Notes: generated from the sequence alone by a model not told the origin. Positions 25,763-35,220 are shown, numbered from the stretch's first letter. The stretch is 64,000 bases of DNA from JAEXOD01 sp964652025 (GCA_964652025.1 CAZYZX010000003.1:258048-322047); one strand, 5' to 3'. A program made the numbers and translations.

Positions 25763-26846
25763 AAAAATTAATCCCTTCCTTAAATGCTGCTATAATATCT
25801 TTCTTGCTCGCTTCAACATCAACTATAATATCGCCATAATTTTTTAATAAAACCAATTTAATAATATTGGACTGACTTTTCTTATCCTTCTTCATACTTT
25901 CATAGGCATTGTTAATATCAAATGGCTTTAGCTTAATATAGTCTGTAAAATTATCTAAAATTTCCAACCCATGCATAAGCAATTCAACATCAATTAATTT
26001 AATTTGATATGACAAATATAATGCACACGCCATGCCTATTATAACCGCTTGCCCATGTGGTACTTTAAAGTTAGTTTCCTTTTCTATTGCATGACCAAAT
26101 GTATGCCCTAAGTTTAATATTTTTCTTATACCCAATTCCTCTCTTTCATCAGATTGCACTACGCCCGCTTTAAATTTAACGCACTCGCTTATAGTTTCTG
26201 TAATTATATCTTTATCTAAATTTACTAACTTATTAAAATTTTGGTTAAAATTATCTGCTTGTGCTTTGCTAATTAAAAAGCTTGTTTTTACAACTTCACC
26301 CAATCCATTTATAATTTCTGTTTTGTTTAAGGAGTTTAAAAACCCTATATCCATTAAAACAAACTTTGGTTGATAAATTGAACCAATAATATTTTTGTAA
26401 TCTAAATAATTATACCCAGTTTTACCGCCTACTGAACTATCCACACAAGATAAAAGCGTTGTTGGCACCTGTATATAATTTACCCCACGCATAAAAGTTG
26501 CCGCAACAAAACCAAATAGGTCTCCTACTATTCCGCCACCTATAGCAATAAAGGTGCTATTTCGGTTATAACCTTTTTTTAATATTTCTTTATATATTTT
26601 TAAAACGTTTTCTATATTTTTATTATTCTCATTGCTATTATATAAAAGGTAATTAAAATTATCTAATTTATTAAAAGCACTTAAAATTTTGTTTTTATGG
26701 TGCTTAAATACATTTTTATCAATTAAAGCGAATATATTTTTGCTTAAATTATTTTTTTCTGCAATGGGGATAATTTCATTAAAATTATCATATCCTATAT
26801 AGACGTAATATGGATTTGTTTTTAATGGGACATAAATATTATTCAT
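25749..26846 (-). CDS. aroB: 3-dehydroquinate synthase
   Basis: Second shikimate-pathway enzyme, converting DAHP to 3-dehydroquinate using NAD and a divalent metal. The 365-residue length is typical. Signatures are the NAD-binding 'GGGIVGDLFGFVAATFMRG' region (about 100-120), 'QVPTTLLSCVDSSVGGKTGYN' region (about 125-146), the metal ligand segment 'EVVKTSFL', and 'LNLGHTFGHAIE', which carries the His ligands. It overlaps shikimate kinase upstream by 8 bp and the glycosidase downstream by 14 bp, so the three are translationally coupled. Confidence 0.97.
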   Translation of the reverse strand: MNNIYVPLKTNPYYVYIGYDNFNEIIPIAEKNNLSKNIFALIDKNVFKHHKNKILSAFNKLDNFNYLLYNSNENNKNIENVLKIYKEILKKGYNRNSTFIAIGGGIVGDLFGFVAATFMRGVNYIQVPTTLLSCVDSSVGGKTGYNYLDYKNIIGSIYQPKFVLMDIGFLNSLNKTEIINGLGEVVKTSFLISKAQADNFNQNFNKLVNLDKDIITETISECVKFKAGVVQSDEREELGIRKILNLGHTFGHAIEKETNFKVPHGQAVIIGMACALYLSYQIKLIDVELLMHGLEILDNFTDYIKLKPFDINNAYESMKKDKKSQSNIIKLVLLKNYGDIIVDVEASKKDIIAAFKEGINFFEKN

Positions 26847-27387
26847 TTAATAACCTTACAATTTTTTCTGCTAATAAATCTACTGTTGTGCCAACTTTAT
26901 AATTATCAGATTGAATTATAATATCAGCTTGTTTATAATATGGTTCTCGTTTTTTTAATAATTCTAATATTCGTTTATCAAATTCATCATCTGGTCGGTC
27001 TTCTAAAACCAAATCCCTAAATAATGGACGGTCAAGCTTTTTTTTCAATCTTCGCCTTAAGGTCTCTAAAGATACTTCTAAATATATTAGTTTACCATTT
27101 TGTTTTATAAATTCTAAATTTTTATCATTACAAACTGTACCACCGCCTAAGGAAATTACAATATTTTCGTTTTTAGATACATTAACCAAATAATCAGATT
27201 CTATTTTTCTAAACTCTATTTCTCCATATTCTTCAAATATTTTTACAATAGTCTTTTTATAATCATTCTCTATAATCTTATCTAAATCACAAAAATCCCA
27301 ACCAAGAACATTAGCCAAAATTGGTCCAATAGTACTTTTTCCGCTTGTCATAAAACCTGTAAGATATATTCTTGTAAATTTTGGCAT
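26839..27387 (-). CDS. aroK: Shikimate kinase
   Basis: ATP-dependent kinase making shikimate-3-phosphate. The 182-residue protein has Walker A GFMTSGKST (about 11-19), the shikimate-binding Asp/Arg segments 'FCDLDKIIEND' and 'EYGEIEFRKIES', Walker B-like 'VISLGGGTVCN' and the lid Arg segment 'LDRPLFRD'. It is the first gene of the aroK-aroB-GHL10-99aa operon, divergent from queD across 69 bp. Confidence 0.96.
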   Translation of the reverse strand: MPKFTRIYLTGFMTSGKSTIGPILANVLGWDFCDLDKIIENDYKKTIVKIFEEYGEIEFRKIESDYLVNVSKNENIVISLGGGTVCNDKNLEFIKQNGKLIYLEVSLETLRRRLKKKLDRPLFRDLVLEDRPDDEFDKRILELLKKREPYYKQADIIIQSDNYKVGTTVDLLAEKIVRLLNE

Positions 27388-27456
27388 TTTTGTATATTTG
27401 GATATTAAGTTTTTTTTAACTTACAAATTTAGTAATTTAATTAAAAGAAACAACAT

Positions 27457-27873
27457 ATGAAAGTATCAAAAGAATATAAATGGGAAATGGGGCATCGCCT
27501 TTCTTTTCACGAAGGGAAATGCAACAACTTGCATGGGCATAGTTATAAAGCTAAAGTAGAATTAACCGGTACTATGGATAAAAACGGTATGGTGCTGGAC
27601 TTTTTTATTATTGATTCTATTATGAATAAAATTTTAGATAAGTTAGACCATTCGTTTATTGTTTACAAAAATGATGCAAAACTATTAAGATTATTATCTG
27701 AATTAGATTTTAAACACGTTGTTTTTGATACAGAATGCACTGCGGAAAATTTAGTTTTATACTTACTTAACGAAATTAAAAACTACGGTTTACCAAGTAA
27801 CATACATAAAGTAAAAGTGGCAGTTTTTGAAACCGAAGACGCTTTTGCAGAAGACGAAATTACACTTAATTAA
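27457..27873 (+). CDS. queD: 6-carboxytetrahydropterin synthase QueD family
   Basis: A 138-residue PTPS/QueD-fold enzyme converting dihydroneopterin triphosphate to 6-carboxytetrahydropterin for queuosine (preQ0) synthesis. The catalytic Cys and zinc His ligands are in 'GKCNNLHGHSYKAKVE' (about 22-37), the first zinc His in 'MGHRLSFHEG', and the Glu/Asp of the pterin site in 'ETEDAFAEDE'. It is convergent with the next gene, with the two stop regions overlapping by 8 bp. The other queuosine genes are not in the window. Confidence 0.9.
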   Translation: MKVSKEYKWEMGHRLSFHEGKCNNLHGHSYKAKVELTGTMDKNGMVLDFFIIDSIMNKILDKLDHSFIVYKNDAKLLRLLSELDFKHVVFDTECTAENLVLYLLNEIKNYGLPSNIHKVKVAVFETEDAFAEDEITLN

Positions 27874-28864
27874 CTTTTATTTTGCTTAACATTTCTGTAA
27901 TTTTTTCTATAGTTTCATTTTCCAAAATATTTTCATCATCTGTTTTTTCTGCTTTTACAAAAAATATTAAAAATATATCTTTTAATGGAATATATAATGT
28001 AATTTTTATATAAGCTTCTTTTTCCGATATGTTACCATAACCAATATTTTTAAAGTAATAGCTGCCTGCTGCATATTCTACAAAATAATTATTTATGGGT
28101 AAAGCATAAAGCAAATAATTATTTATTAATTTTTTATCTATTATTTTTTCGTTCTTAATTATGTTACGATAATATAATGCTAATTGATATGGGAATAATT
28201 TAGATTTTAATGTAAATGTGCTTTGTTGCAATAATTCCCGTCCATTATTTTCTAATTCCTCTTTTACTTTTCCGCCCAAAATCCTATCTAAAATTTTACT
28301 TAACAAAAAATAATTAAACTTATTATAATTAAAAGTAACATTGGGATCTATAAAAAAAAGTTTATTTTTAGATATAAATGACGCTATAGAATCTATAATA
28401 GATATATAATTAGTATCGGCAAAAATGTAATTATCACTAAATTTTAAGTTATTAATATTAAAAATGCCCGAGCGTTGCGTAATTAAATCATTCCCAGTCA
28501 TTTCATTTTTAAATGGTAGTTCGTAGTCATCGCTATCAGGCAAATAAGGCTCTGTGCTACCTGGTATAAGTGCCGTTAATTTAGAGTGTATATTAAATCT
28601 TTCCTCATCAAATAACTTAATGGAAATAGCCGCTAAAAGTAAATTAATATCTTCATCTAAATAAGATAATGTGTCAACTTCTAACTTATCTTTATAATTT
28701 AGTAAAATAGTTTTTTTATAATCTGTTGCATAAACTATTAAAGATTTGCCCAAATTATATTTATTTATATCTGGAACTAATTTATTATTTACAAAATCTG
28801 ATAAAAATTGTGCGAATAAAAGATTAGTAAATAAAAAATATAATAATATAAATTGCCCTTTCAT
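27866..28864 (-). CDS. Beta-lactamase-fold serine hydrolase lacking the catalytic Ser/Lys
   Basis: A 332-residue exported protein (signal peptide about 1-18) that reads like a degenerate class C beta-lactamase / PBP4* relative. 'DTLSYLDEDIN...' followed by 'KLFDEERFNIHSKLTALIPG' lines up with the usual 'DTLFRIGSVSK...LVEEGKLSLDDPVSKYLP', placing EDIN where SxxK should be. 'NDLITQRSGIF' matches 'RHLLTHTSGL', and 'FNYNKFNYFLLSKIL' matches the 'YSNxGYxLLG' motif, retaining Tyr but not Asn. If this alignment is right, the enzyme is catalytically dead or uses other residues. It is monocistronic. The family call is an inference from motif order. Confidence 0.6.
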   Translation of the reverse strand: MKGQFILLYFLFTNLLFAQFLSDFVNNKLVPDINKYNLGKSLIVYATDYKKTILLNYKDKLEVDTLSYLDEDINLLLAAISIKLFDEERFNIHSKLTALIPGSTEPYLPDSDDYELPFKNEMTGNDLITQRSGIFNINNLKFSDNYIFADTNYISIIDSIASFISKNKLFFIDPNVTFNYNKFNYFLLSKILDRILGGKVKEELENNGRELLQQSTFTLKSKLFPYQLALYYRNIIKNEKIIDKKLINNYLLYALPINNYFVEYAAGSYYFKNIGYGNISEKEAYIKITLYIPLKDIFLIFFVKAEKTDDENILENETIEKITEMLSKIKVN

Positions 28865-28925
28865 TAATAAAATATATTATTTTTATAAAAAAATAATATA
28901 GCTATTAAATAACAAATTTACAAAC

Positions 28926-29837
28926 TTATATCTTTTTATTATCTAAAATATCACACCTACCACACTCAAACTGTAATGTAGAGTGATTAATTTCGTACTT
29001 ATCGTGTAAAAACTTTTCTATAGTTTCTTGAATTATAACCGTCTCACTCACCTTTATGTCATCAACTTCTACATGTGCTTCAAAATGGGTATCTTTATCA
29101 TTAAGTTTCCATAAATGTATGTGGTGAATATTTTTTACTCCACTAAAGGACTCTATTATTTTTGTTAATTCTTCAATATCAATTTCTTTTGGGGCAAACA
29201 TCATTAAAACTTCTACCGCTTGCTTAACAATTTCATAAGATTCTTTTAATATATATAAAGAAATAAAAATTGTTAATAATGGGTCAATCCAATAAATTTT
29301 ATAATATATTATAAAAACAGCCCCTATTATAACACCTAAACTTGATACAGCATCGCTTAATAAATGCAAATATGCAGCTTTAATATTTATGTTATCATTT
29401 TTCCCCGTTTTAAGAGTTTTAAGAAGTAATGTTCCAATAATATTTGCTATAAAACCAATGGCAGCAACAATAATCATTAAGCCGCCTTCAATTTTTACTG
29501 GTGTGTAAAATCTTTCTATTGCCTCTTTTATTAAAAAAATGCTTATTATAATTAAAGTAGATGCATTTATTACTGCTGCAATTATTTCCGCCCGCTTAAA
29601 ACCAAATGTATGTTTTAGTGTTTTTGGTTTAGTGCTTAGCTTAACAGCAATAAATGTTATTATTACCGCTATACCATCGCTAAAATTGTGCAATGCATCA
29701 GAAATTAGTGATAAACTGCCACTAATAATTCCACCAATTATTTCTACAATAGTTATAAAAAAGTTTAATAAAATGGTTATTATTAAATTTTTTCCCTTAA
29801 TATTATATGAATCTGAATGACTATGTGTATGGCTCAT
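28926..29837 (-). CDS. Cation diffusion facilitator family transporter (CzcD/ZitB-like)
   Basis: A 303-residue inner-membrane Zn2+/H+ antiporter. A His-rich N-terminus ('MSHTHSHSDS') precedes six membrane helices. Metal-site motifs are 'ISDALHNFSDG' in helix 2 (HxxxD) and 'LHLLSDAVSSLG' in helix 5 (HxxxD). The cytoplasmic C-terminal domain (about 210-300) carries 'HHIHLWKL' and ends with Cys residues ('CGRCD'). The HD-HD site indicates Zn preference, shared with CzcD. Its ATG overlaps the stop of the peptidase gene (TAATG), so the two are coupled. Confidence 0.93.
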   Translation of the reverse strand: MSHTHSHSDSYNIKGKNLIITILLNFFITIVEIIGGIISGSLSLISDALHNFSDGIAVIITFIAVKLSTKPKTLKHTFGFKRAEIIAAVINASTLIIISIFLIKEAIERFYTPVKIEGGLMIIVAAIGFIANIIGTLLLKTLKTGKNDNINIKAAYLHLLSDAVSSLGVIIGAVFIIYYKIYWIDPLLTIFISLYILKESYEIVKQAVEVLMMFAPKEIDIEELTKIIESFSGVKNIHHIHLWKLNDKDTHFEAHVEVDDIKVSETVIIQETIEKFLHDKYEINHSTLQFECGRCDILDNKKI

Positions 29838-30415
29838 TATAAATTCCCTTTCTTTTCAAAATGTTGGTAATCTTTAACTTTTTGCCACGTACCTCCCCAA
29901 CTCCAATTATATTTTTTAAATAATTTTACTATAAATGAATCTTTTGTAATCGTTCCCTTTTTAGTTATATCATATACACCATTTTTTGGCTTAACTGTTT
30001 TGCCACAAAAACATGGATTATATTTTGGATTAATATCTATTGCAAGACCATAAGCGTGTTTTGATAATTCCCCTTTATTAAAATTTATTCTATAATTAAA
30101 AGCAACTGTGTTATTATCTTCCATTGATAAATTATCACTCCAATTATAAATATTCATATCGTTTATTTTTTCAATTGGAAATTTGTTTTTTAATAATTCA
30201 TCAAATATTTGTTTAACTTCTTTTTCCACACTTTTATTAACTATTAAATTACCCGTTTTTATTTCCCCATTAAAGTTATAATAAATTACTTTTACACTAA
30301 CTAACATTTTTTTAATATTCTCTGGTACTGATGCAGGAATTTTTAATTGAGCATATATGGAAACACAATAAATTAGTGTAAAAAAAAGGAATAAGTTTTT
30401 AAATTTCATAATCAT
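29837..30415 (-). CDS. M15 family metallopeptidase, secreted (D-Ala-D-Ala carboxypeptidase-like)
   Basis: A 192-residue protein with a signal peptide (about 1-22) and a peptidase M15 zinc site. 'SKHAYGLAIDINP' matches SxHxxGxAxD (His and Asp zinc ligands, about 123-135), and 'WSWGGTWQKVKDYQHFE' carries the third zinc His and the catalytic Glu/Asp region near the C-terminus. Such enzymes trim peptidoglycan stem peptides. ATG 30415 and 30409 are both possible starts. It leads a two-gene unit with the CDF transporter. A 21-bp inverted repeat lies 5 bp upstream of the start. Confidence 0.88.
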   Translation of the reverse strand: MIMKFKNLFLFFTLIYCVSIYAQLKIPASVPENIKKMLVSVKVIYYNFNGEIKTGNLIVNKSVEKEVKQIFDELLKNKFPIEKINDMNIYNWSDNLSMEDNNTVAFNYRINFNKGELSKHAYGLAIDINPKYNPCFCGKTVKPKNGVYDITKKGTITKDSFIVKLFKKYNWSWGGTWQKVKDYQHFEKKGNL

Positions 30416-30420
30416 TTATA

Positions 30421-30441
30421 TTAGTAATTTAAATTTACTAA
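30421..30441. promoter_or_regulatory. Candidate operator: 7-7-7 inverted repeat upstream of the M15/CDF operon
   Basis: TTAGTAA, a 7-bp spacer and TTACTAA make a perfect 21-bp inverted repeat just upstream of the peptidase start (30415) and about 100 bp from typA. Size and AT-rich symmetry resemble Fur/Zur-type metalloregulator sites, and the operon contains a zinc exporter. In such AT-rich DNA a chance repeat is possible. Confidence 0.35.
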
Positions 30442-30545
30442 AATCTTATGATAAAGTAAATAAACCTTTAATTTTTGTTAATAATTCTTTTTTAAGTAAA
30501 AATTTGTGTATTTTTAAAGTTTAAATATTAAAAATTAAGGTAAAA

Positions 30546-32354
30546 ATGGAAATAAGAAATATTGCAATTATAGCACACGTTGACCATGGAAAAACGACAT
30601 TAGTAGACCATATATTAAAGCAATGCAAAGTTTTTCGCTCTAATCAAGTTGTTCAGGAGTGCTTTTTAGACTCCAACGACTTAGAAAGGGAGCGCGGAAT
30701 AACAATATTAAGCAAAAACATTAGTGTTGAATATAACAACGTTAAAATAAATATAATAGATACACCCGGTCACAGTGATTTTGGAGGAGAAGTTGAACGC
30801 GTGCTAAAGCTTGCCGATGGAGTGCTTTTATTAGTAGACGCATTCGAAGGTCCAATGCCACAAACTCGCTTTGTTCTTCAAAAAGCATTAGAGTTAGATT
30901 TATACCCAATTGTTGTAATTAATAAAATTGATAAACCCGATGCTCGCCCAAAAGAAGTTATTAACGAAGTTTACGACCTATTTTTTGAACTTGACGCAGC
31001 AGACCATCAATTAGATTTTCCTATTCTTTACGCAAGTGGACGTAATGGCTGGGCAGTTAAAAACTTAGAGGATAAAATTTTAAATCTATCCCCATTATTA
31101 GATACTATAATAGAAAAAGTACCCGCACCAAAGTTTTTAGAAGGTCATTACCAAATTCAAATTACATCTTTAGATTATAACGATTATGTTGGTAGAATTG
31201 GTATTGGGCGCGTTTACAGAGGTACATTAAAAACAGGATTACCTGCAGCAATTATTAAGCGCGATGGCACAATTAACAAAGCACAAATTAAAAAACTTTA
31301 CACTTTTGAAGGAATTGGTAAAAAAGAAGTTGACGAAGTAATTTGCGGTGATATTTGCGCTATTGTTGGTATTGATAAAATTGATATTGGCGATACTGTT
31401 ACCGATGCGGAAAATCCCGAACCTTTACCAATTGTAAATATAGATGAACCTACCATGAGCATGATGTTTATGGTAAATAATTCCCCGCTATTTGGTAAAG
31501 AAGGAAAGTTTGTTACATCACGTCATTTAAGAGATAGGCTTTACAAAGAATTAGAACAAAACGTTGCTTTGCGAGTTGAAGAAACCGAAAGCTCGGATAC
31601 GTTTAAAGTATCTGGACGCGGTATTTTACATTTATCAATTTTAATTGAAAATATGCGAAGAGAAGGTTACGAACTTGCTGTTGGACCTCCAAAGGTAATT
31701 TATAAAGAAATTGATGGCAAAAAAACCGAACCTATAGAATTTTTAACAATAGACGTTTTAGAGGAATTTGCTGGTAAGGTTATTGAATTAGTTAGCAGCA
31801 AAAAAGGGGAATTATTAAAAATGGAATCCAAAGGCACTATGACGCGCTTGGAATTCAAAATCCCTTCTCGCGGCTTAATTGGTTTACGTAACAGAGTGCT
31901 AACTATTACATCGGGGGAAGCTGTTATGCACCACCGTTTTTATCAATACGAACCATTTAAAGGTAACATAATTTTTCGCCAAAATGGTGTATTAATTTCT
32001 ATGGGTGATGGCGAAGCAACGGGCTATGCTATAGATAGTTTGCAAGATAGAGGAAAGTTTTTTATAGACCCAGGTGAATATGTTTACGCAGGTCAAATTG
32101 TTGGAGAAAATAATAAAGATATTGATATTGAAGTAAACGTGCAGCGCGGTAAAAAACTTACTAATATGCGCGCTAGTGGTAGCGATAAAGCTATTAAAAT
32201 TACTCCTGCCATAAAATTTTCCTTAGAAGAAGCCTTAGAATATATTAAAGATGATGAACTTGTGGAAATTACACCTAAATCTTATAGACTACGAAAACTT
32301 TACTTAGACCCACACCAAAGAAGAAAATATAATTTAGGTAAAGAAGTAGAATAA
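30546..32354 (+). CDS. typA: Translational GTPase TypA/BipA
   Basis: A 602-residue ribosome-binding GTPase of the EF-G superfamily, involved in stress-related ribosome assembly and translation. The GTPase domain shows G1 'AHVDHGKTT', the switch-II motif 'DTPGHSDFGGE', 'NKIDKPDA' and the 'RERGITI' switch I. Domain II, the EF-G III/V-like domains and the BipA-specific C-terminal domain follow. The length is typical. It is monocistronic, with a 9-bp stem terminator directly behind it. Confidence 0.97.
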   Translation: MEIRNIAIIAHVDHGKTTLVDHILKQCKVFRSNQVVQECFLDSNDLERERGITILSKNISVEYNNVKINIIDTPGHSDFGGEVERVLKLADGVLLLVDAFEGPMPQTRFVLQKALELDLYPIVVINKIDKPDARPKEVINEVYDLFFELDAADHQLDFPILYASGRNGWAVKNLEDKILNLSPLLDTIIEKVPAPKFLEGHYQIQITSLDYNDYVGRIGIGRVYRGTLKTGLPAAIIKRDGTINKAQIKKLYTFEGIGKKEVDEVICGDICAIVGIDKIDIGDTVTDAENPEPLPIVNIDEPTMSMMFMVNNSPLFGKEGKFVTSRHLRDRLYKELEQNVALRVEETESSDTFKVSGRGILHLSILIENMRREGYELAVGPPKVIYKEIDGKKTEPIEFLTIDVLEEFAGKVIELVSSKKGELLKMESKGTMTRLEFKIPSRGLIGLRNRVLTITSGEAVMHHRFYQYEPFKGNIIFRQNGVLISMGDGEATGYAIDSLQDRGKFFIDPGEYVYAGQIVGENNKDIDIEVNVQRGKKLTNMRASGSDKAIKITPAIKFSLEEALEYIKDDELVEITPKSYRLRKLYLDPHQRRKYNLGKEVE

Positions 32355-32380
32355 TTTTTTAGTTATTGATATAAATTAAA

Positions 32381-32410
32381 AATCCCCTCTAAGTTGAGGG
32401 GATTTTTTTA
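32381..32410. terminator. Bidirectional terminator between typA and rfbA
   Basis: AATCCCCTC (32381-32389) and GAGGGGATT (32396-32404) form a 9-bp stem around a 6-nt loop, with an A-run before and a T-run after. It serves both convergent genes. Confidence 0.93.
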
Positions 32411-33274
32411 TTCGTTATCCAATATTTTTTGTATATAAGTTTTGTAATAGGAATTGGGCATAGTTTTTAATAAGTCTACAAGTTGCTCCCTAGTAATAAA
32501 CTTTTTAGCATAAGCTATTTCTTCTAAACAAGCCACTTTAAGTCCTTGTCTATCTTCAATAACGCCAAAAAAGTTAGCTGCTTGCAATAATGCTTCCGGT
32601 GTCCCTGTATCTAACCAAGCAACACCGCGTCCAATTTTTTCTACCATAAGCTCGCCCATTTCTAAATATGTGCGGTTAACATCGGTAATCTCTAGCTCGC
32701 CACGTGCAGATGGCTTTAAATTTTTGGATATCTCTACAACTTTGTTATCATAAACATATAAACCGGGCACAGCATAATTAGATTTTGGTTGCTTTGGTTT
32801 TTCTTCTATTGATATTGCTTTACCATCTTTACCAAATTCTACAATACCATATCGCTCTGGGTCGTTTACCTGATATGCAAATATTGTAGCGCCTATTTTA
32901 TTATTCGCCAATGCCCTATATAAAAAATCTAACTTGCCATAAAATATGTTATCACCTAATATTAATGTAACGCTATCATCCCCAACAAATTCCTCACCCA
33001 AAATAAATGATTCCGCAATACCATTTGGTGCATCTTGAACTTTGTAACTAATATTTAACCCAATACTATTGCCGTTATCAAAAAGCTTTTGATATAGTGG
33101 AATAGTTTCTTCGTTGCTAATAATTAAAATATCTTTAATTCCTCCCAACATTAAAATCGATATCGGATAATAAATTAAAGGCTTGTCATAAATCATTGTT
33201 AATTGTTTGCTATAAACTTTTGTAATAGGATATAAACGAGTTCCCGCTCCACCCGCAAGCACTATACCTTTCAT
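32408..33274 (-). CDS. rfbA: Glucose-1-phosphate thymidylyltransferase
   Basis: Nucleotidyltransferase making dTDP-glucose, the first step of dTDP-L-rhamnose synthesis. The 288-residue protein starts with the nucleotide-binding motif 'GIVLAGGAGTRLYPIT' (about 3-18) and contains 'LGDNIFYG' (Mg-binding Asp), 'SIEEKPKQPKSNYAV' and 'RGVAWLDTGTPEALLQA', all diagnostic of RmlA/RfbA. No rfbBCD genes are adjacent; it appears to stand alone. Confidence 0.95.
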   Translation of the reverse strand: MKGIVLAGGAGTRLYPITKVYSKQLTMIYDKPLIYYPISILMLGGIKDILIISNEETIPLYQKLFDNGNSIGLNISYKVQDAPNGIAESFILGEEFVGDDSVTLILGDNIFYGKLDFLYRALANNKIGATIFAYQVNDPERYGIVEFGKDGKAISIEEKPKQPKSNYAVPGLYVYDNKVVEISKNLKPSARGELEITDVNRTYLEMGELMVEKIGRGVAWLDTGTPEALLQAANFFGVIEDRQGLKVACLEEIAYAKKFITREQLVDLLKTMPNSYYKTYIQKILDNE

Positions 33275-33333
33275 TTTACACCTTTTTATTTTAAAATTTT
33301 TATAAAATTAGTAATAATTAATTTAATAACCAA

Positions 33334-35220
33334 TTACAAAATACTATTTTTTTTGTTTTCCAGTTCTTCCCATCTATCATAAAGCAATTTTACTTTTTGC
33401 TTTGCTTCGTTAAGCTTATTTGTTAGTTCATTTGTTTTTGTTGCATAAAGCTCGTAAAAATTAGGGTGCATAAAAATTTCTTCAATTCTCTTAACTTCTT
33501 CTTCTGCTTCTATAATTTTTTCTTCAATTGTTTCTAATTCTTTATTTTCTAAATAAGAAAGTTTTTTAGGTTTTGTTTTCGGTTTTATTGGCTCTTCTTT
33601 TTCTTTTTTAATTTCTTGTTGTATTTCGTTTAATCGCTTTTCCTTCTTTTCTAAATAATAATCATAATTACCTTCGCTAAAATAAACTGTTCCATTATCT
33701 TCAAATGCTAAAATACCATTACATATTCGGTTTAAAAAATATCTATCGTGACTAACAACAATTAAACATCCTTTAAATTCTATTAATGCCTCTTCTAAAA
33801 CTCGTAATGTTGGTAAATCTAAATCGTTAGTAGGTTCATCTAATAAAAGAAAATTACCACCATTTTTAATAATTTTGGCAATTGTTAACCTGCTTTTTTC
33901 TCCACCGCTTAAACGTCCAACTTTTGTGTTTATTCTATCATCTGTAAACAAAAATCGCCTTAAATATGTCCATACTTTCATTGTCTGATTACCAAAAAAC
34001 ACAAAATCGTTACCATCTGCTATTGCTTCTATTACTGTTTTACTATCATCTAAAATTAATCGCTCTTGATCTATATAATTAAACTTTGTTTTTTCTCCAA
34101 CTTCAATTTCACCTTCGCTTGGGGTAATTAATCCTAATATAGTTTTTAATAGTGTAGTTTTTCCAACACCATTTTTACCTATTACTCCTAATTTTCTACC
34201 CGGTTCAAAAATAAAATTAAAATCCTTAATTAAGTATTTATCACCAATTTTTACTGATATATTTTTAAGCCTTAAAATTGTATTCCCCAATTTTTCGGGT
34301 TCAGGTATAACCAAATCTACAAACTTTTCTTCATTATAAGGTTTTTCTTCTAAAACTTTATAATAATTTTCTAATCTACTTTTGGATTTCGTTCGCCTTG
34401 CTTTTGGACCTCTAACCACCCAAGCTAATTCTCGTCTTAAAAAATTTTGGCGCTTCTCTTCTTCTGCTTCTGCTAATGCGTCTCGTTCACTTTTATTAAT
34501 TAAGTAATCTGTATAATTACCTTGGTGGGAATAAAAGACTCCGTTGCTTAGCTCTACAATTCGATTAGCAATTCTATCTAAAAAGTATCTATCGTGTGTA
34601 ACAAATATGCAGCTCCCTTTATAATCAGCTAAATAATTTTCTATATACTCAATAGATTCAGTATCTAAATGATTAGTAGGTTCATCTAAAATTAATAAAT
34701 CTGGTTTAGCAATTAATGCCCTGCAAAGTGCAACCCTTCGTTTTTCACCACCACTTAAGTTTTTAACTAATTCGTTTTTATCTGGTGCATTAAGCTCTTT
34801 AATTAATCGGTTTATATTAACATCTAAATTCCAACCATCTAACAGTGTAATTTGCTCTTCGTAATATGCTCGTTTTTTATCATCATAACTTAAGGCTTCA
34901 TATTGCTTTAGTAAATTTATAATTCTTTCCGCACCATCTGCAATATTAAAATAAACTGTGGAGTCTTCAATTAGTGTAAAATCTTGAGGTAAAAAACCAA
35001 TTACTAAATCTTTCTTTTTGCTTATATTACCATAATCTGGCTGCATTAAACCGGAAATAATCTTCAAAAAAGAGGATTTACCCGCTCCATTTCTTCCTAT
35101 TAATCCAATTCTATCCCCTTCGTGTATGCTTAAATTGGCTTTATTAAGTATTACTTGCTGCCCATAGTGTAGCTCGATATCTTGTGCTGTTAAAATTACT
35201 GTTGATATATTTTCGCTCAT
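33334..35220 (-). CDS. ABC-F family ATPase (Uup-like)
   Basis: A 628-residue soluble protein with two ABC ATPase domains in tandem and no membrane segments. Domain 1 has Walker A GRNGAGKS (about 42-49), signature LSGGEKRR and Walker B 'LLILDEPTNHLD'. A charged linker (about 245-300) follows. Domain 2 has GKNGVGKT, LSGGEKSR and 'FLLLDEPTNDLD'. The C-terminus (about 545-628) is a long charged coiled coil, as in Uup, which binds DNA or rRNA. ABC-F proteins act on the ribosome, and Uup affects ribosome assembly. All catalytic residues are intact. Confidence 0.93.
   Translation of the reverse strand: MSENISTVILTAQDIELHYGQQVILNKANLSIHEGDRIGLIGRNGAGKSSFLKIISGLMQPDYGNISKKKDLVIGFLPQDFTLIEDSTVYFNIADGAERIINLLKQYEALSYDDKKRAYYEEQITLLDGWNLDVNINRLIKELNAPDKNELVKNLSGGEKRRVALCRALIAKPDLLILDEPTNHLDTESIEYIENYLADYKGSCIFVTHDRYFLDRIANRIVELSNGVFYSHQGNYTDYLINKSERDALAEAEEEKRQNFLRRELAWVVRGPKARRTKSKSRLENYYKVLEEKPYNEEKFVDLVIPEPEKLGNTILRLKNISVKIGDKYLIKDFNFIFEPGRKLGVIGKNGVGKTTLLKTILGLITPSEGEIEVGEKTKFNYIDQERLILDDSKTVIEAIADGNDFVFFGNQTMKVWTYLRRFLFTDDRINTKVGRLSGGEKSRLTIAKIIKNGGNFLLLDEPTNDLDLPTLRVLEEALIEFKGCLIVVSHDRYFLNRICNGILAFEDNGTVYFSEGNYDYYLEKKEKRLNEIQQEIKKEKEEPIKPKTKPKKLSYLENKELETIEEKIIEAEEEVKRIEEIFMHPNFYELYATKTNELTNKLNEAKQKVKLLYDRWEELENKKNSIL

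Noticed and set aside
27391..27398. TATATTTG before queD, resembling a Bacteroidetes TAnnTTTG box
   Set aside because: It is a single short match inside the aroK/queD gap with a loosely fitting -33 TTG; most promoters read here are of the TTGAC/TATATT kind, so I did not call it.
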